Notes: generated from the sequence alone by a model not told the origin. A stretch of DNA of 53,400 nt from Gemmobacter nectariphilus DSM 15620 (GCF_000429765.1 NZ_AUCM01000018.1:1-53400); one strand, 5' to 3'; numbered from the stretch's first letter, positions 34,024 through 42,796 are shown. Numbers and translations: made by a program.

Positions 34024-34054
34024 TAGCCCCGGCGGTCAACGACGGCCGGGGCTA
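34024..34054 (+). terminator. Hairpin terminator after the ABC-amidohydrolase operon
   Basis: TAGCCCCGGC (34024-34033) pairs perfectly with GCCGGGGCTA (34045-34054) four bases after the amidohydrolase stop. The downstream sequence is only weakly T-rich (ATTTC), so termination may be partial. Confidence 0.6.
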
Positions 34055-34258
34055 ATTTCACCGGCGCTCTTGTAGCTATAGCGACAAAGAAGGTGAACGG
34101 GCCTTCGACGCTTTTCCTGTATGCGGATCACCAGACCGGCGCCGCGTCAAATAACGGCCACGCCGAAGAAGATTTACAAGCCGGTAGTGTCGCAACCTCT
34201 CGGCCTTTCATTGAACCTGTTTCAACCTGCCCGATCCGCCAGGATCATTGTGCCCCGC

Positions 34259-34375
34259 TCAGATCATCAGCGCGCCGCCGTTGATGTCGATGAGAGCCCC
34301 GTTGATGAAACCTGCCTCCTCGCCAGCCAGGAAGTTGATCAGCGCGGAGACGTCCTGCGGCTGGGCTGGAAGGGC
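34259..34375 (-). pseudogene. C-terminal fragment of an SDR (FabG-like) gene
   Basis: On the minus strand, the reading SALINFLAGEEAGFINGALI continues DINGGALMI and stops at 34259. This is the conserved C-terminal end of short-chain dehydrogenases of the 3-oxoacyl-ACP reductase type, where the final xGxxxxVDGG-like motif occurs. The remainder of the gene is missing and the fragment abuts the end of dnaE2 at 34382. It marks a recombination junction. The rest of the gap (34055-34258) shows nothing recognisable. Confidence 0.65.
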
Positions 34376-34381
34376 GGCGCT

Positions 34382-37300
34382 TCAATGGAAATCCCGGCTC
34401 GGGAACAGCTTCTTTGCCTGCTCCCTGGGGTGTCGCGCCCTGCCCGCTGTTCGGGTGGGCCTGACGGTCTCCCCTGCCCTCTCGGTCTCGGCGCCGATCC
34501 GCAGCCGGTGCCCGATGGTGGAAAGCCGGGCCGATAGATCCTCGATACGTTCGGCGATCAGATGGGTCACCTGCCCGTCGCGCTCGATCCGTCCCGTCAC
34601 CCGCAACAGCCGCCCTGCCACCACGGCGGCGCGGAAGGTCTCGTAGATTTTCTTCCAGACCACCACATTCGCGGTGCCGGTCTCGTCTTCGAGGGTCAAG
34701 AAGACCACACCGGAGGCCGTCCCCGGACGCTGACGCGTGATGACCAGGCCTGTCATCTGAATCCGGCCGTTGGCATGCGATATCGCAGCTGCCGGCAAGC
34801 TCTCGGGCAGGTTCGGGCGCAGGATTTCCAGCGGATGAGCCCGGAGCGACAGACGCAGGGACAGATAATCCTCGATCACCTCCTGCCCTAGCGTCATCCT
34901 TGGCAGGTCGACCACGGGCTCATGCTCGCCTTCACCATCGAGGCCGAACAGCGGCAGCGGTTTAGGTGCTTTCAGAGCTTTCGCCTGCCACAGAGCGTCG
35001 CGCCGTGAGAGACCGAGAGCGGCAAAGCCATCGGCCTCGGCCAGCCGATCCAGCGCATCAGGCCTGAGCCCCGCGCGGCGCCAGACGCTTTCGACGTCCG
35101 CGTAGCCGTTACCGCGCGCAGCCTTGATCCAGATGGCATCCTCCTCACGCATCCCCTTCACCTGCCGGAAGCCAAGCCGCAGAGCGTGCGAACCATCGGC
35201 CCGGGGCTCGATCGTGCAATCCCAGACGGACTCGTTGACCGAGACAGGGCGCACCTCGACGCCATGATCGCGGGCGTCGCGCACCAGCTGGGCCGGGGCG
35301 TAGAACCCCATCGGCTGCGAGTTCAATAGCGCGCAGGTGAAGATCGCCTGATGGTGGCGTTTCAGCCAGGCAGAGACATAGACCAGCCGCGCGAAACTTG
35401 CCGCATGGCTTTCCGGGAAACCGTAGGAGCCGAAGCCCTCGATCTGGGCAAAGCAGCGCGCCGCGAAATCGGCATCATAACCGCGCTCCAGCATTCCGCC
35501 GACAAAGCGGTCCCGGAAGCCGCCGATGGTGCCCATCCGCTTGAAGGTGGCGAGCGAGCGGCGCAGCCGGTCGGCCTCGGCGGGGGTGAAGCCGGCGGCG
35601 ACCACGGCGATCTGCATCGCCTGTTCCTGGAACAGGGGCACGCCATAGGTGCGGCCCAGGACCTCCATCATCGCCGGGCTCAGATCCTCGACCTTTTCGC
35701 GGCCCTGCCGGCGATTGATGAAGGGATGGACCATGCCGCCCTGGATCGGGCCCGGCCGGACGATGGCGACCTCGCAGACCAGATCATAGAATTTGCGCGG
35801 CCGCATCCGGGGCAGGAAGTTCAGCTGGGCCCGGCTTTCCACCTGGAACACCCCGATCGCGTCTGCCTTGCACAGCATGTCGTAGACCTGGCCATCCTCG
35901 GGCGGGATGTTCGCAAGTGTCAGATGCTGCTGCCGGTGATCCTCGATCAGGCCAAAGGCCTTGCGGATGGCGGTCAGCATGCCAAGCGCGAGAATATCCA
36001 CCTTCAGGAGCCCGAGCGCATCGATGTCATCCTTGTCCCATTCGATGACGGTGCGATCCTCCATCGCGGCATTTTCGATGGGGCACAGCTCATCCAGCCG
36101 TCCTTGGGTGATGACGAAGCCGCCGACATGCTGCGAGAGGTGCCGGGGAAAGCCGATGATCTCGCCGATCAGCTTCACGGCAAGGGCGACGCGATGGTCT
36201 TCAGGGCTGAGACCCGCGTCGCGCAGCCGGTCTTCACCGGGGGCCGAGGAGGACCAGCCCCAGATCTGGCCCGAAAGCCGGGCGATCACATCCTGGCTGA
36301 GCCCCATGACCTTGCCGACCTCGCGGATTGCCGCCCGGGAGCGGAAATGGATCACCACGGCAGTCAGGCCCGCCCGCTCGCGCGTATAGCGATCATAGAT
36401 CCACTGGATCACCTCTTCGCGGCGTTCATGTTCGAAGTCGACGTCGATATCCGGCGGCTCGCCGCGTTCCTTCGAGATGAAACGCTCAAAAATCAGGGTG
36501 ATGCTTTCGGGCGGCACCTCGGTGATGCCAAGCAGATAGCAGACGACGGAGTTCGCGGCCGATCCGCGGCCTTGACAGAGGATGCCTTTTGATCGCGCAA
36601 AGCTGACGATGTCATAGACGGTCAGGAAGTAGGGGGCGTAGTCCACCTCGGCGATCAGGTGCAGTTCTTTCTCGACACGGCTGACGATTTTCGGCGGCGC
36701 ACCAGCCGGATAGCGCCATGCCAGCCCTTCGCGCGCCAGCCGCTCAAGGCGGGCCTGGGCCGGTTCCCCGTCCCGGGCCTCGTCGGGATACTGATAGCGC
36801 AACTGGTCCAGGCGGAAGGCGCAGCGATCGGCGATCTCGACCGTGCGCCGCAGCACCGCCGGGTATCGGTGGAAGATGCGGGCCAGTTCGTCGCCGGATT
36901 TCAGGCGATGCTCGCCATTGGCAAGGCGCCGGTCCCCGATGGTGTCGATGGTGCAACCGGTCCGGATGCAGGTCAGCACATCGGCCAGCGGTCGCCGGTT
37001 CGAGCGGTGCATCAACACATCGCCGACTGCGACCATCGGCAAGCCGGTCGCCTGTGAGATTTCCGCCAGCCGATCGAGCCGCTCCTGATCCTGCCCGTCA
37101 TAGACGGGAGCCGCGCCAAGAAAGCACTGACCGGCAAAGCGTGCCGAGATCCGGCGAAGGTCCCGCACAAAGCCGGTGGCTTCCAGTGGATCGGGAGGCA
37201 GGGCGATCAGCACCATCCCCCTGCCCCAATCCTCGAGATCGGCCAGACCGATATGGCAGCTGCCCTTTTCGGCGCGCCTTTTTCCGAGCGACAGCAGCCG

Positions 37301-37624
37301 CGTCAGCCGCGACCAGGCAGCCAGATCGGTTGGCAAGGCGACCCATTCGACGGGGTTGTCGGTCAGCACGAGCCGCGCACCCGGGATCAGCCGGGGCAAC
37401 GAGGCCCCCTGCCGCACCTGACTTTGGCCCGCCTCTTCGGCCACCCGCGCGAGTTCCTTCAAGGCGGAGAACGCCCGAACGACACCGGCGACCGAGTTGC
37501 GGTCGGTGATGGCGATGGCCGTGAGGCCCAGTTCGGCCGCGCGCTTCACCAGTTCCTCCGGATGCGATGCGCCGCGCAGGAAGGTGAAGTTCGAGGTCAC
37601 GCAGAGTTCGGCGTGAGGAATCAC
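34382..37624 (-). CDS. dnaE2: Error-prone DNA polymerase DnaE2
   Basis: DnaE2 (ImuC) is the C-family polymerase that carries out translesion synthesis with ImuA and ImuB. The start is a GTG at 37624 (protein beginning IPHAELCVTSNFTFLRGASHPEE after Met, shown in part), which overlaps the imuB stop as GTGA. An upstream in-frame ATG lies inside imuB and is rejected. The N-terminal PHP domain carries AIAITDRNSVAG. The catalytic aspartates sit in PDIDVDFEHERR (about 395) and KVDILALGML. The C-terminal OB fold is seen in GRIQMTGLVITRQRPGTASGVVFLTLEDETG (in part). The 1080 residues are normal. Confidence 0.95.
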   Translation of the reverse strand: MIPHAELCVTSNFTFLRGASHPEELVKRAAELGLTAIAITDRNSVAGVVRAFSALKELARVAEEAGQSQVRQGASLPRLIPGARLVLTDNPVEWVALPTDLAAWSRLTRLLSLGKRRAEKGSCHIGLADLEDWGRGMVLIALPPDPLEATGFVRDLRRISARFAGQCFLGAAPVYDGQDQERLDRLAEISQATGLPMVAVGDVLMHRSNRRPLADVLTCIRTGCTIDTIGDRRLANGEHRLKSGDELARIFHRYPAVLRRTVEIADRCAFRLDQLRYQYPDEARDGEPAQARLERLAREGLAWRYPAGAPPKIVSRVEKELHLIAEVDYAPYFLTVYDIVSFARSKGILCQGRGSAANSVVCYLLGITEVPPESITLIFERFISKERGEPPDIDVDFEHERREEVIQWIYDRYTRERAGLTAVVIHFRSRAAIREVGKVMGLSQDVIARLSGQIWGWSSSAPGEDRLRDAGLSPEDHRVALAVKLIGEIIGFPRHLSQHVGGFVITQGRLDELCPIENAAMEDRTVIEWDKDDIDALGLLKVDILALGMLTAIRKAFGLIEDHRQQHLTLANIPPEDGQVYDMLCKADAIGVFQVESRAQLNFLPRMRPRKFYDLVCEVAIVRPGPIQGGMVHPFINRRQGREKVEDLSPAMMEVLGRTYGVPLFQEQAMQIAVVAAGFTPAEADRLRRSLATFKRMGTIGGFRDRFVGGMLERGYDADFAARCFAQIEGFGSYGFPESHAASFARLVYVSAWLKRHHQAIFTCALLNSQPMGFYAPAQLVRDARDHGVEVRPVSVNESVWDCTIEPRADGSHALRLGFRQVKGMREEDAIWIKAARGNGYADVESVWRRAGLRPDALDRLAEADGFAALGLSRRDALWQAKALKAPKPLPLFGLDGEGEHEPVVDLPRMTLGQEVIEDYLSLRLSLRAHPLEILRPNLPESLPAAAISHANGRIQMTGLVITRQRPGTASGVVFLTLEDETGTANVVVWKKIYETFRAAVVAGRLLRVTGRIERDGQVTHLIAERIEDLSARLSTIGHRLRIGAETERAGETVRPTRTAGRARHPREQAKKLFPSRDFH

Positions 37625-38601
37625 AGGAAGACACCTTGCGCATACCAGACCCGAGATCCCGCTTGCCCGCCCGATTGTGGCGTGCGGAAGACCCAAAGCC
37701 GGGGCCCCTCATTGGTTTCGAGCCGCCAGTAATCGCGCACACCGGAGCGCCAGGCCGGATCATCGAACCACCATTCCGGCGTGATCCGCTCGGGGCCATG
37801 CGCGCGCAAGGTGGTGAAGGCCATCCGGCGCCAGCTGAACCGGGCGGGCGGGCTGCCCGAGACCTGGGCCAGAGGCTCTTTCGGGAAAAGGGTGATCGGC
37901 CTGCGTGGGCGCCGCCTCGACGGAAACGGTTCGGCCGCCGCATAGGCGGCCGGAACGGTCAGGAAACTGCGCTCCGGAATGCGGCTGCTGGCTGGCAGGA
38001 AGCGTTGCACGGCGTCGAAGCCGAGCCGATTGCCGATCCGGGAGATCAGATCGGACAGTTCATCCTCGGCCCGCGCCTGCGCGTTGCCGATCTGTTCGGG
38101 AGCCAATGGCTCGGTCTGGACTGCGATCAATCGCAGACCGTCGATCCCGAAGCCGGAGTCGACCTCGTCGACCCCTTTGAGGAACAGCGCCGAGATTCTG
38201 ACAGGGTCGCGCATTGCGCGTGCAAGTCCGATCTCCACTGTGGCGGCCGAGCGATCCACACGCAGCAGGTCCAGCCGGACAGCGCGCGCGCCCATCTGGG
38301 CCGCCGCCAGTTTGTCGCAAAGCCGCAGGAGCAGGCGGTCCAGCACGCCCATGACATCCGTTGTCAGGCCGATCGGCTCGGGCAGCGTCATCCGCACCCC
38401 GAAATGTGGCGCGTCCGCTTCAGCCGCCACCGGCTCGGCCCGCGTTCCGAGCGCCTGGTCCAGCCGGCGCAAGAGATCGGCGCCGAACCGGCGCGCCAGC
38501 GGCGCCCGGGGGACGGTGGTCAGATCGACGATCTTGTGCAACCCGAGGCGGGTAAGACCCTCGGCAACCGACGCTTCTATCCGAAGCGCGCTCACCGGCA
38601 T
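37621..38601 (-). CDS. imuB: ImuB C-terminal part, downstream of a frameshift
   Basis: This half carries the little-finger and C-terminal regions of ImuB (EASVAEGLTRLGLHKIVDLTTVPR, GADLLRRLDQALGTRAEP, FGVRMTLPEPIGL) through to the C-terminal DnaE2/ImuA-interacting region (RMAFTTLRAHGPERITPEWWFDD, in part). A frame stays open further upstream to 38985, but that stretch is an Arg/Trp-rich shadow. The true upstream continuation is in the other frame at 38592-39107. An ATG at 38601 overlaps the first half's stop by ten bases (ATGCCGGTGA), so it could be translated separately by re-initiation. Summed, the halves give about 497 residues, the normal ImuB length, so at most one base is inserted or lost. 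Confidence 0.8.
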   Translation of the reverse strand: MPVSALRIEASVAEGLTRLGLHKIVDLTTVPRAPLARRFGADLLRRLDQALGTRAEPVAAEADAPHFGVRMTLPEPIGLTTDVMGVLDRLLLRLCDKLAAAQMGARAVRLDLLRVDRSAATVEIGLARAMRDPVRISALFLKGVDEVDSGFGIDGLRLIAVQTEPLAPEQIGNAQARAEDELSDLISRIGNRLGFDAVQRFLPASSRIPERSFLTVPAAYAAAEPFPSRRRPRRPITLFPKEPLAQVSGSPPARFSWRRMAFTTLRAHGPERITPEWWFDDPAWRSGVRDYWRLETNEGPRLWVFRTPQSGGQAGSRVWYAQGVFL

Positions 38602-39107
38602 CGGCCGAGACGGGCGAGCAACCCGCCTTCCGGGATCAGGCCTCCACCACGGCGGGCAAGCGCCCAGGCTCCACCACGGGTTTCTGCAATCGCGCTCTGT
38701 GAGGAGACCCCTGCCCTCTCGAGTCGCGCCTCGAGATCGGCCAGAAGCTCCGCCTCGCCGCCAAAGAGATGCGGCACGCCGGAAACATCGACGATCAAGC
38801 CATCCGTTCCGTCCTTCGCCGCGTGTGGCCCGTAACGGCTCGCCCATCTGCGCAAGGACTCGAGCGCCCTGCCCTCCCGGATCAGATCGGCGGGCCGGGT
38901 CGAAAGTGTCGGACAGACCGCGCGCGCATCGGCGAGTGGCATGCCACGATGGAGCCCGGCAGCCGTGGCGGCGGTATTCAGGCAATGCAGATGTTCCGCG
39001 TTTGACGCCCGGAGCGTCACCGCAAAAGGCCCCTCAACGGGGCGGTCCCTCAGGCTGATGTCGCTCGCCAGCCTGGGGAACCAGATGGACAGCAGCCGTC
39101 GTGCCAT
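38592..39107 (-). CDS. imuB: ImuB N-terminal part, ending at a frameshift
   Basis: ImuB is a catalytically inactive Y-family polymerase homologue that links ImuA, DnaE2 and the beta clamp. This 171-residue half starts MARRLLSIWFPRLASDISLR and includes AAGLHRGMPLADARAVCPTL and DGLIVDVSGVPHLFGGEAEL, the palm and finger region. It runs out at LLARLGRCR-stop, where the homologous continuation shifts to the frame of 37621-38601. It overlaps the imuA end by 74 bases, as is usual in this operon. The break may be a real inactivating mutation or a sequence error. Confidence 0.82.
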   Translation of the reverse strand: MARRLLSIWFPRLASDISLRDRPVEGPFAVTLRASNAEHLHCLNTAATAAGLHRGMPLADARAVCPTLSTRPADLIREGRALESLRRWASRYGPHAAKDGTDGLIVDVSGVPHLFGGEAELLADLEARLERAGVSSQSAIAETRGGAWALARRGGGLIPEGGLLARLGRCR

Positions 39108-39633
39108 TCCAGCTCACATCATAGGTTCCAATTGTTCCCCTTTTGTTCTTTATAAGAGCCCAGAGATGACGAGTCGAGTCCGGAGGCGACGGCAGCGGAT
39201 CACATTTCCAGCGGGTCTCGGCCGCATTGCTCCCCCTGCCCTCCTGGATCAGCATCAGGCCCGTGGTGACCCCGGCCTCGGCGGCGAGCTGGAGCCGTCT
39301 GCCCGCGGTCAGCGAGATGGGCTTTTCCGGCGCGGCGATGACCAGGGACACCGGCCGAGCGCGCAAAGCCTCCTCGGCGGTCCAGAGCAGATCGGTCTCG
39401 CTTCGGGCCTCTACGAGATGCAGGCGCTCGGCAACGCCGTCTGGCAGGGACCCCGGCATTGGCCGATCCCGGTCATGCGCGAGTACGATCCAGAAGACCG
39501 GCCCTGGAAATCTTGCGGCCTGGAATAGTGCGAAGCCGTTTCGCCCCCGTCCTTCGATCTCATGAACACGGGCGCTCAGGAGATGAAGCGGGTCGTCACC
39601 GGTCGCAGGCAATCGATCATGCCGGGTCCGCAC
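39034..39633 (-). CDS. imuA: ImuA, SOS mutagenesis accessory protein
   Basis: ImuA is a RecA-like protein lacking catalytic motifs that assists ImuB-DnaE2 mutasome activity. The 199-residue protein contains the family hallmarks GPVFWIVLAHDRDRPMP, DLLWTAEEALRARPVSLVIAA and GVTTGLMLIQEG, and the C-terminal TRHLWALIKNKRGTIGTYDV. The GTG start at 39633 has GGAGG six bases upstream and overlaps the SRAP-gene end by 17 bases. It sits second in the LexA-controlled operon. Confidence 0.88.
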   Translation of the reverse strand: MRTRHDRLPATGDDPLHLLSARVHEIEGRGRNGFALFQAARFPGPVFWIVLAHDRDRPMPGSLPDGVAERLHLVEARSETDLLWTAEEALRARPVSLVIAAPEKPISLTAGRRLQLAAEAGVTTGLMLIQEGRGSNAAETRWKCDPLPSPPDSTRHLWALIKNKRGTIGTYDVSWNGTTAAVHLVPQAGERHQPEGPPR

Positions 39634-40297
39634 GCGTGCCCTCCGCTACACTCTCAAGACGCCCATTGGCCAGCGGCCGTTGGAGCTTCAGGGCCTCGCT
39701 CGTCTCTGCGGTCAGCCAGCAGCGCCATTCTGCCGGGGTTGTGAGGATCACCGGCATGGCTTTGGGATGTATGGGGCGCACCGCGTCATTCGCCTCGCAG
39801 GTCAGAAACCCGAAGAGCTCAGCTGTCACCTCGCCTTCCTTGAGCTTCCTGACCGAGGTCCATCGGGTGCGGATCCCGGCGAAGAAGGCGAGTGGCCGAT
39901 CCTGGCCGAGGGCAAACCAGACCGGGGTGTTGCGAGACGCGCCGGGGCGGGTGTCGAGTTCCGAGAAGCTGGTGAACGGGACAAGGCAGCGATGCTCCAC
40001 CCCGAGCCATCGGCGCCAATGGGACGAGTGGACATTGCGAATGTTCGTGACGCCGGGATCGGTACGCCTGCCCTCCAGATAGATGTCTGGCGTCGGCATG
40101 CCCCATCGGGCCATGGTCAGCACCCAATTGCCCGCGTCACTGCGACGGATGATCGGCGCCGCATAGTCGGGGAAGATGCCGGGAGCGGATGCGAGGTTGC
40201 CCGTGGTATCGATCAGGTCTTCGTCATCCTCCAGCACTTCGCGAAAGACCTGGCGCATCGCGTCCTGGCTTTTGGTCTGGGCGTACAGGTTGCACAT
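39617..40297 (-). CDS. yedK: SOS response-associated peptidase (SRAP, YedK/HMCES family)
   Basis: SRAP proteins bind abasic sites in single-stranded DNA through a thiazolidine link with Cys2 after Met removal. The start is set at the second of two Met codons so that the protein begins MCNLYAQTKSQD, putting Cys at position 2 as required. Further family features are ARWGMPTPD, TNIRNVHSSHWRRWLG, RCLVPFTSFSELD (active-site Glu) and RPIHPKAMPVILT (active-site His region). The length is 226 residues. As first gene of the operon with imuA-imuB-dnaE2, its job in damage tolerance is well supported by context. Confidence 0.92.
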   Translation of the reverse strand: MCNLYAQTKSQDAMRQVFREVLEDDEDLIDTTGNLASAPGIFPDYAAPIIRRSDAGNWVLTMARWGMPTPDIYLEGRRTDPGVTNIRNVHSSHWRRWLGVEHRCLVPFTSFSELDTRPGASRNTPVWFALGQDRPLAFFAGIRTRWTSVRKLKEGEVTAELFGFLTCEANDAVRPIHPKAMPVILTTPAEWRCWLTAETSEALKLQRPLANGRLESVAEGTRADPA

Positions 40298-40325
40298 CAT
40301 CCCACCTCGTAGCGTTCCCGTCCGA

Positions 40326-40340
40326 GAACAATCAACGAAC
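40326..40340 (-). promoter_or_regulatory. LexA (SOS) box GTTC-N7-GTTC
   Basis: On the minus strand the sequence is GTTCGTTGATTGTTC, a perfect match to the alphaproteobacterial LexA consensus GTTC-N7-GTTC, about 29 bases upstream of the SRAP start. It is expected to repress the SRAP-imuA-imuB-dnaE2 operon until DNA damage. Confidence 0.85.
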
Positions 40341-40403
40341 CTAGCTGATTCTGGACGAGCGGTCTATCGGTCCGATTGGCGCTGGAACGCCCGCGATCAA
40401 CCT

Positions 40404-41615
40404 TCAGGCGCGCAGCACCGATCGCACATAGGCGTCGGGATTGAGGATGTTTCCGACCTGCCTTGCCATGCGGTTCTCGAGACGCAGAAGGCCCCAGAGG
40501 CCGAGTTTACTTGCCGCGCTGACCAGGATGTCCTGGTTTATTCTCAGCATCTTTCCGAACTCAAAGGCGATGTGGGTAGCCTCCTGGGTACTGGAGGGTT
40601 CTTGGTAGAAGGCACTGACCTCGGTCAGGGCAGCCCAACTGGAAAGCGGTTCAGGACTGCGGCTTTCTTTTTTTGTATCTGACTCTTGCTCTATGTGGCG
40701 GACATTCTGTCCGTCAGAGCCGGGCGTTTGCTTCGCCATGGCGACGGGACGTGCATCTTGTGTGGCGTGATTCAGGGTCTCTGGAACGGTTTTGGTCGTG
40801 TCGTCGTGGATGGCAACCTCTCTGGATGCGGCAAGTGTCTCGGCTGCGGTGGAGCCGGGCAGGGGGGCGATTTCTCGCTCAGTCTGCTGTTCAGACACCG
40901 TCGGACGCGAGGCCTCAGAAGACAGGACCGCGGTCAGCTGTGCGAGAGCTGCGCGAGCTTCGGTAAGGGTCAGCGACGTGCGCCGCACCAGATTGCGCAA
41001 TCCGTCGATGAAGGCGGCGAGAGCCTCATCAAGGGCGAGTTCAGCGCAGGCCGCGCGGAGTCTGAGGATCTGGGCCCGCAGCCCGCGCAGCTCGTCGGCT
41101 TCTTCGCGGCGGCGCTGCGCCAGCGCCAGCAGCTCATCGGCCTGGGCAAACAGCGGCGAGAGGTCCAGCCCGAAGGCGCCGATCGGTTTACCGTGCTGCA
41201 TCACTGGAAAGCGTTTGCCATTGGTGCTGTCGCGGCGGCGGATCAGCCCGGCGTTTTCAAGCGTCTCGAGATGCCGGCGCAGCTGGCGGTCGGTCAGGCC
41301 CTTGGCCCGAAAGCACAGGGTTTCGTTGCTGGCATAGACCGTGAGCAGGGTGGCGGGCGTCACCGGCGCCTCGCGGCCGTCCTGCGCCTGGCAGGGCAGG
41401 CAGCTCAGCAGGGCGTCCAGCACAACGACCGCAGCCTGCCGCAACCCGAGGTCGCGGCTGCAGGTGTTGACCGCGGCCATGATCTCGCGGCGCAGGATGG
41501 GGCGAAACACCGGCTGTTGGGTGATCGAACCCATGCCGGGGAGCGAGCGCTCCGCGGGTTTGGCACAGATGTCCTGTGCCCCGGCACCAACGGCCGTGGA
41601 TGTGATGTGAGTCAT
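40404..41615 (-). CDS. repC: Plasmid replication initiator RepC
   Basis: RepC is the limiting initiator of repABC replicons, and the origin usually lies inside repC. The 403 residues fit. The N-terminal winged-helix part (FRPILRREIMAAVNTCSRDLGLRQAAVVVLDALLS, in part; LTDRQLRRHLETLENAGLIRRRDSTNGKRFPV, in part) binds DNA. The middle is low-complexity, and the C-terminal domain ends LRLENRMARQVGNILNPDAYVRSVLRA (in part). It is last in the repA-repB-repC order, after a 257-base intergenic region that in this family commonly encodes a small counter-transcribed RNA. Confidence 0.93.
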   Translation of the reverse strand: MTHITSTAVGAGAQDICAKPAERSLPGMGSITQQPVFRPILRREIMAAVNTCSRDLGLRQAAVVVLDALLSCLPCQAQDGREAPVTPATLLTVYASNETLCFRAKGLTDRQLRRHLETLENAGLIRRRDSTNGKRFPVMQHGKPIGAFGLDLSPLFAQADELLALAQRRREEADELRGLRAQILRLRAACAELALDEALAAFIDGLRNLVRRTSLTLTEARAALAQLTAVLSSEASRPTVSEQQTEREIAPLPGSTAAETLAASREVAIHDDTTKTVPETLNHATQDARPVAMAKQTPGSDGQNVRHIEQESDTKKESRSPEPLSSWAALTEVSAFYQEPSSTQEATHIAFEFGKMLRINQDILVSAASKLGLWGLLRLENRMARQVGNILNPDAYVRSVLRA

Positions 41616-41813
41616 GCGATTTCAGACGGCAAACGAGGTCCGGTCACCGAAATCGGTGTTGCGCTGATTCGTTTTTCGGGCTACGAAATAGGTGTCAAAG
41701 CTATCGGAGCCCTCTGGAAGCATCACCGCTTTCGGGGGGTTTCTTTTTTGCCTGAAGTCTGCTCCTTTCTGATTGTTTCTTGTTGCTGTCCGTTAATCTT
41801 GGGTGGCCTGATG

Positions 41814-41828
41814 TTGACCAGTGGTCAA
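41814..41828. repeat. Palindrome TTGACCAGTGGTCAA, copy 1 (repB-repC gap)
   Basis: A perfect seven-base-arm palindrome with one central base, in the repB-repC intergenic region (41616-41872). Its twin lies 39 bases away. Candidate RepB (centromere, parS-like) site. It differs from the commonly described GTT..AAC parS consensus of rhizobial repABC plasmids. The rest of the gap holds no clear gene. Confidence 0.55.
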
Positions 41829-41852
41829 TTTAGGTCAAGATTCGGACCCATT

Positions 41853-41867
41853 TTGACCAGTGGTCAA
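41853..41867. repeat. Palindrome TTGACCAGTGGTCAA, copy 2
   Basis: Identical to 41814-41828 and located six bases from the repB stop. A single GGTCAA half-site lies between the two copies. Pairing, spacing and location support a partition or copy-control role over chance. Confidence 0.55.
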
Positions 41868-41872
41868 CTTGG

Positions 41873-42796
41873 TCATGCCCCATCATCCAGGAAGTCCGCG
41901 AGAAGCTGTTCGAGCCGATCGTCAAGGAAGGCTGAGAAAGCTTTCAGGTCCTCGCCAGAGGACCGGACGACGATCTTCCCGGGCGCAACCTCGATCTTCA
42001 CGCGACCTTCTGCAATCGCCCTAGTAACGCTGACTGGCGGAGTCGGATCGGGCTTCTGGGTAAGCGCGCGGATCAGGCCGTTCAGCCTGTCGCTGCTGGG
42101 GGCATTTGCCGGTATCATTGCAATAAGCGCGTTCTCATCGAGGTCCTCACGCACTTTCAGAAGGTCCCGCAGTTGTTGCCAAGGGCGGCGGCCAGAGTCA
42201 TGAGCCGGGCCGATCCGGTCGATAACAGCGCGCGGCACGTCAGCCACCACGCCCAGCATCCGGCTGATCGTCGTCTTGTCGACCGCGAGCACCTCCATGA
42301 TGTCTTCGCGAGAGAACTCGTGACGCAGGAGCTGCTCCGCGTAGACCGACTGTTCGATGAAGCTGCGCTGGAGACGGGCCGCGTTCTCAAGCCCTTGGGA
42401 GATCAGCGCCTCTCGGTCACTGAGTTCCGCAATATGTGCAAGAACCTGAATGCCGAGTTGTCGACACGCCTCGATCCGTCGCCGGCCATAGACCACCTCG
42501 TAGGGCAGGGGGGCCTGAGGGGTGCGGCGGAGCAAGACCGGTAGCTTCTGTCCGGACGCACTGATCGAATTGACGAGGTCCTCCAGGCCGTCTTGAACGT
42601 CAAACCTGTCCCTGACGGCGCTTTCCGAAATCTGGGCGGGGTCGATCTGACGGGCAGCGCCCGCGCTGAGCTGATCGAGACCGCGTTGAACATCGAGTAC
42701 CCCGGAAAGCTTCCGAGGTTTCTGCTCTTCCTCGGTCGCAGCAGCCTTGCCGTCCCGGACAGCCTTGAGGCTGCTAGCGAGCAGGTTCTTTCGCAT
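41873..42796 (-). CDS. repB: Plasmid partition protein RepB (ParB family)
   Basis: This 307-residue centromere-binding protein loads onto parS-like sites and works with RepA to segregate the plasmid. It has the ParB/Spo0J nuclease-like N-domain (LLRRTPQAPLPYEVVYGRRRIEACRQLGI, in part) and an HTH (LLRHEFSREDIMEVLAVDKTTISRMLGVV, in part), with a C-terminal dimerisation region. The start overlaps the repA stop by one base (TGATG). Confidence 0.94.
   Translation of the reverse strand: MRKNLLASSLKAVRDGKAAATEEEQKPRKLSGVLDVQRGLDQLSAGAARQIDPAQISESAVRDRFDVQDGLEDLVNSISASGQKLPVLLRRTPQAPLPYEVVYGRRRIEACRQLGIQVLAHIAELSDREALISQGLENAARLQRSFIEQSVYAEQLLRHEFSREDIMEVLAVDKTTISRMLGVVADVPRAVIDRIGPAHDSGRRPWQQLRDLLKVREDLDENALIAMIPANAPSSDRLNGLIRALTQKPDPTPPVSVTRAIAEGRVKIEVAPGKIVVRSSGEDLKAFSAFLDDRLEQLLADFLDDGA

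Noticed and set aside
38602-38985. Continuous upstream extension of the imuB C-terminal frame
   Set aside because: It translates to an Arg/Trp/Cys-rich shadow. ImuB-like sequence for this stretch is in the other frame (38592-39107).
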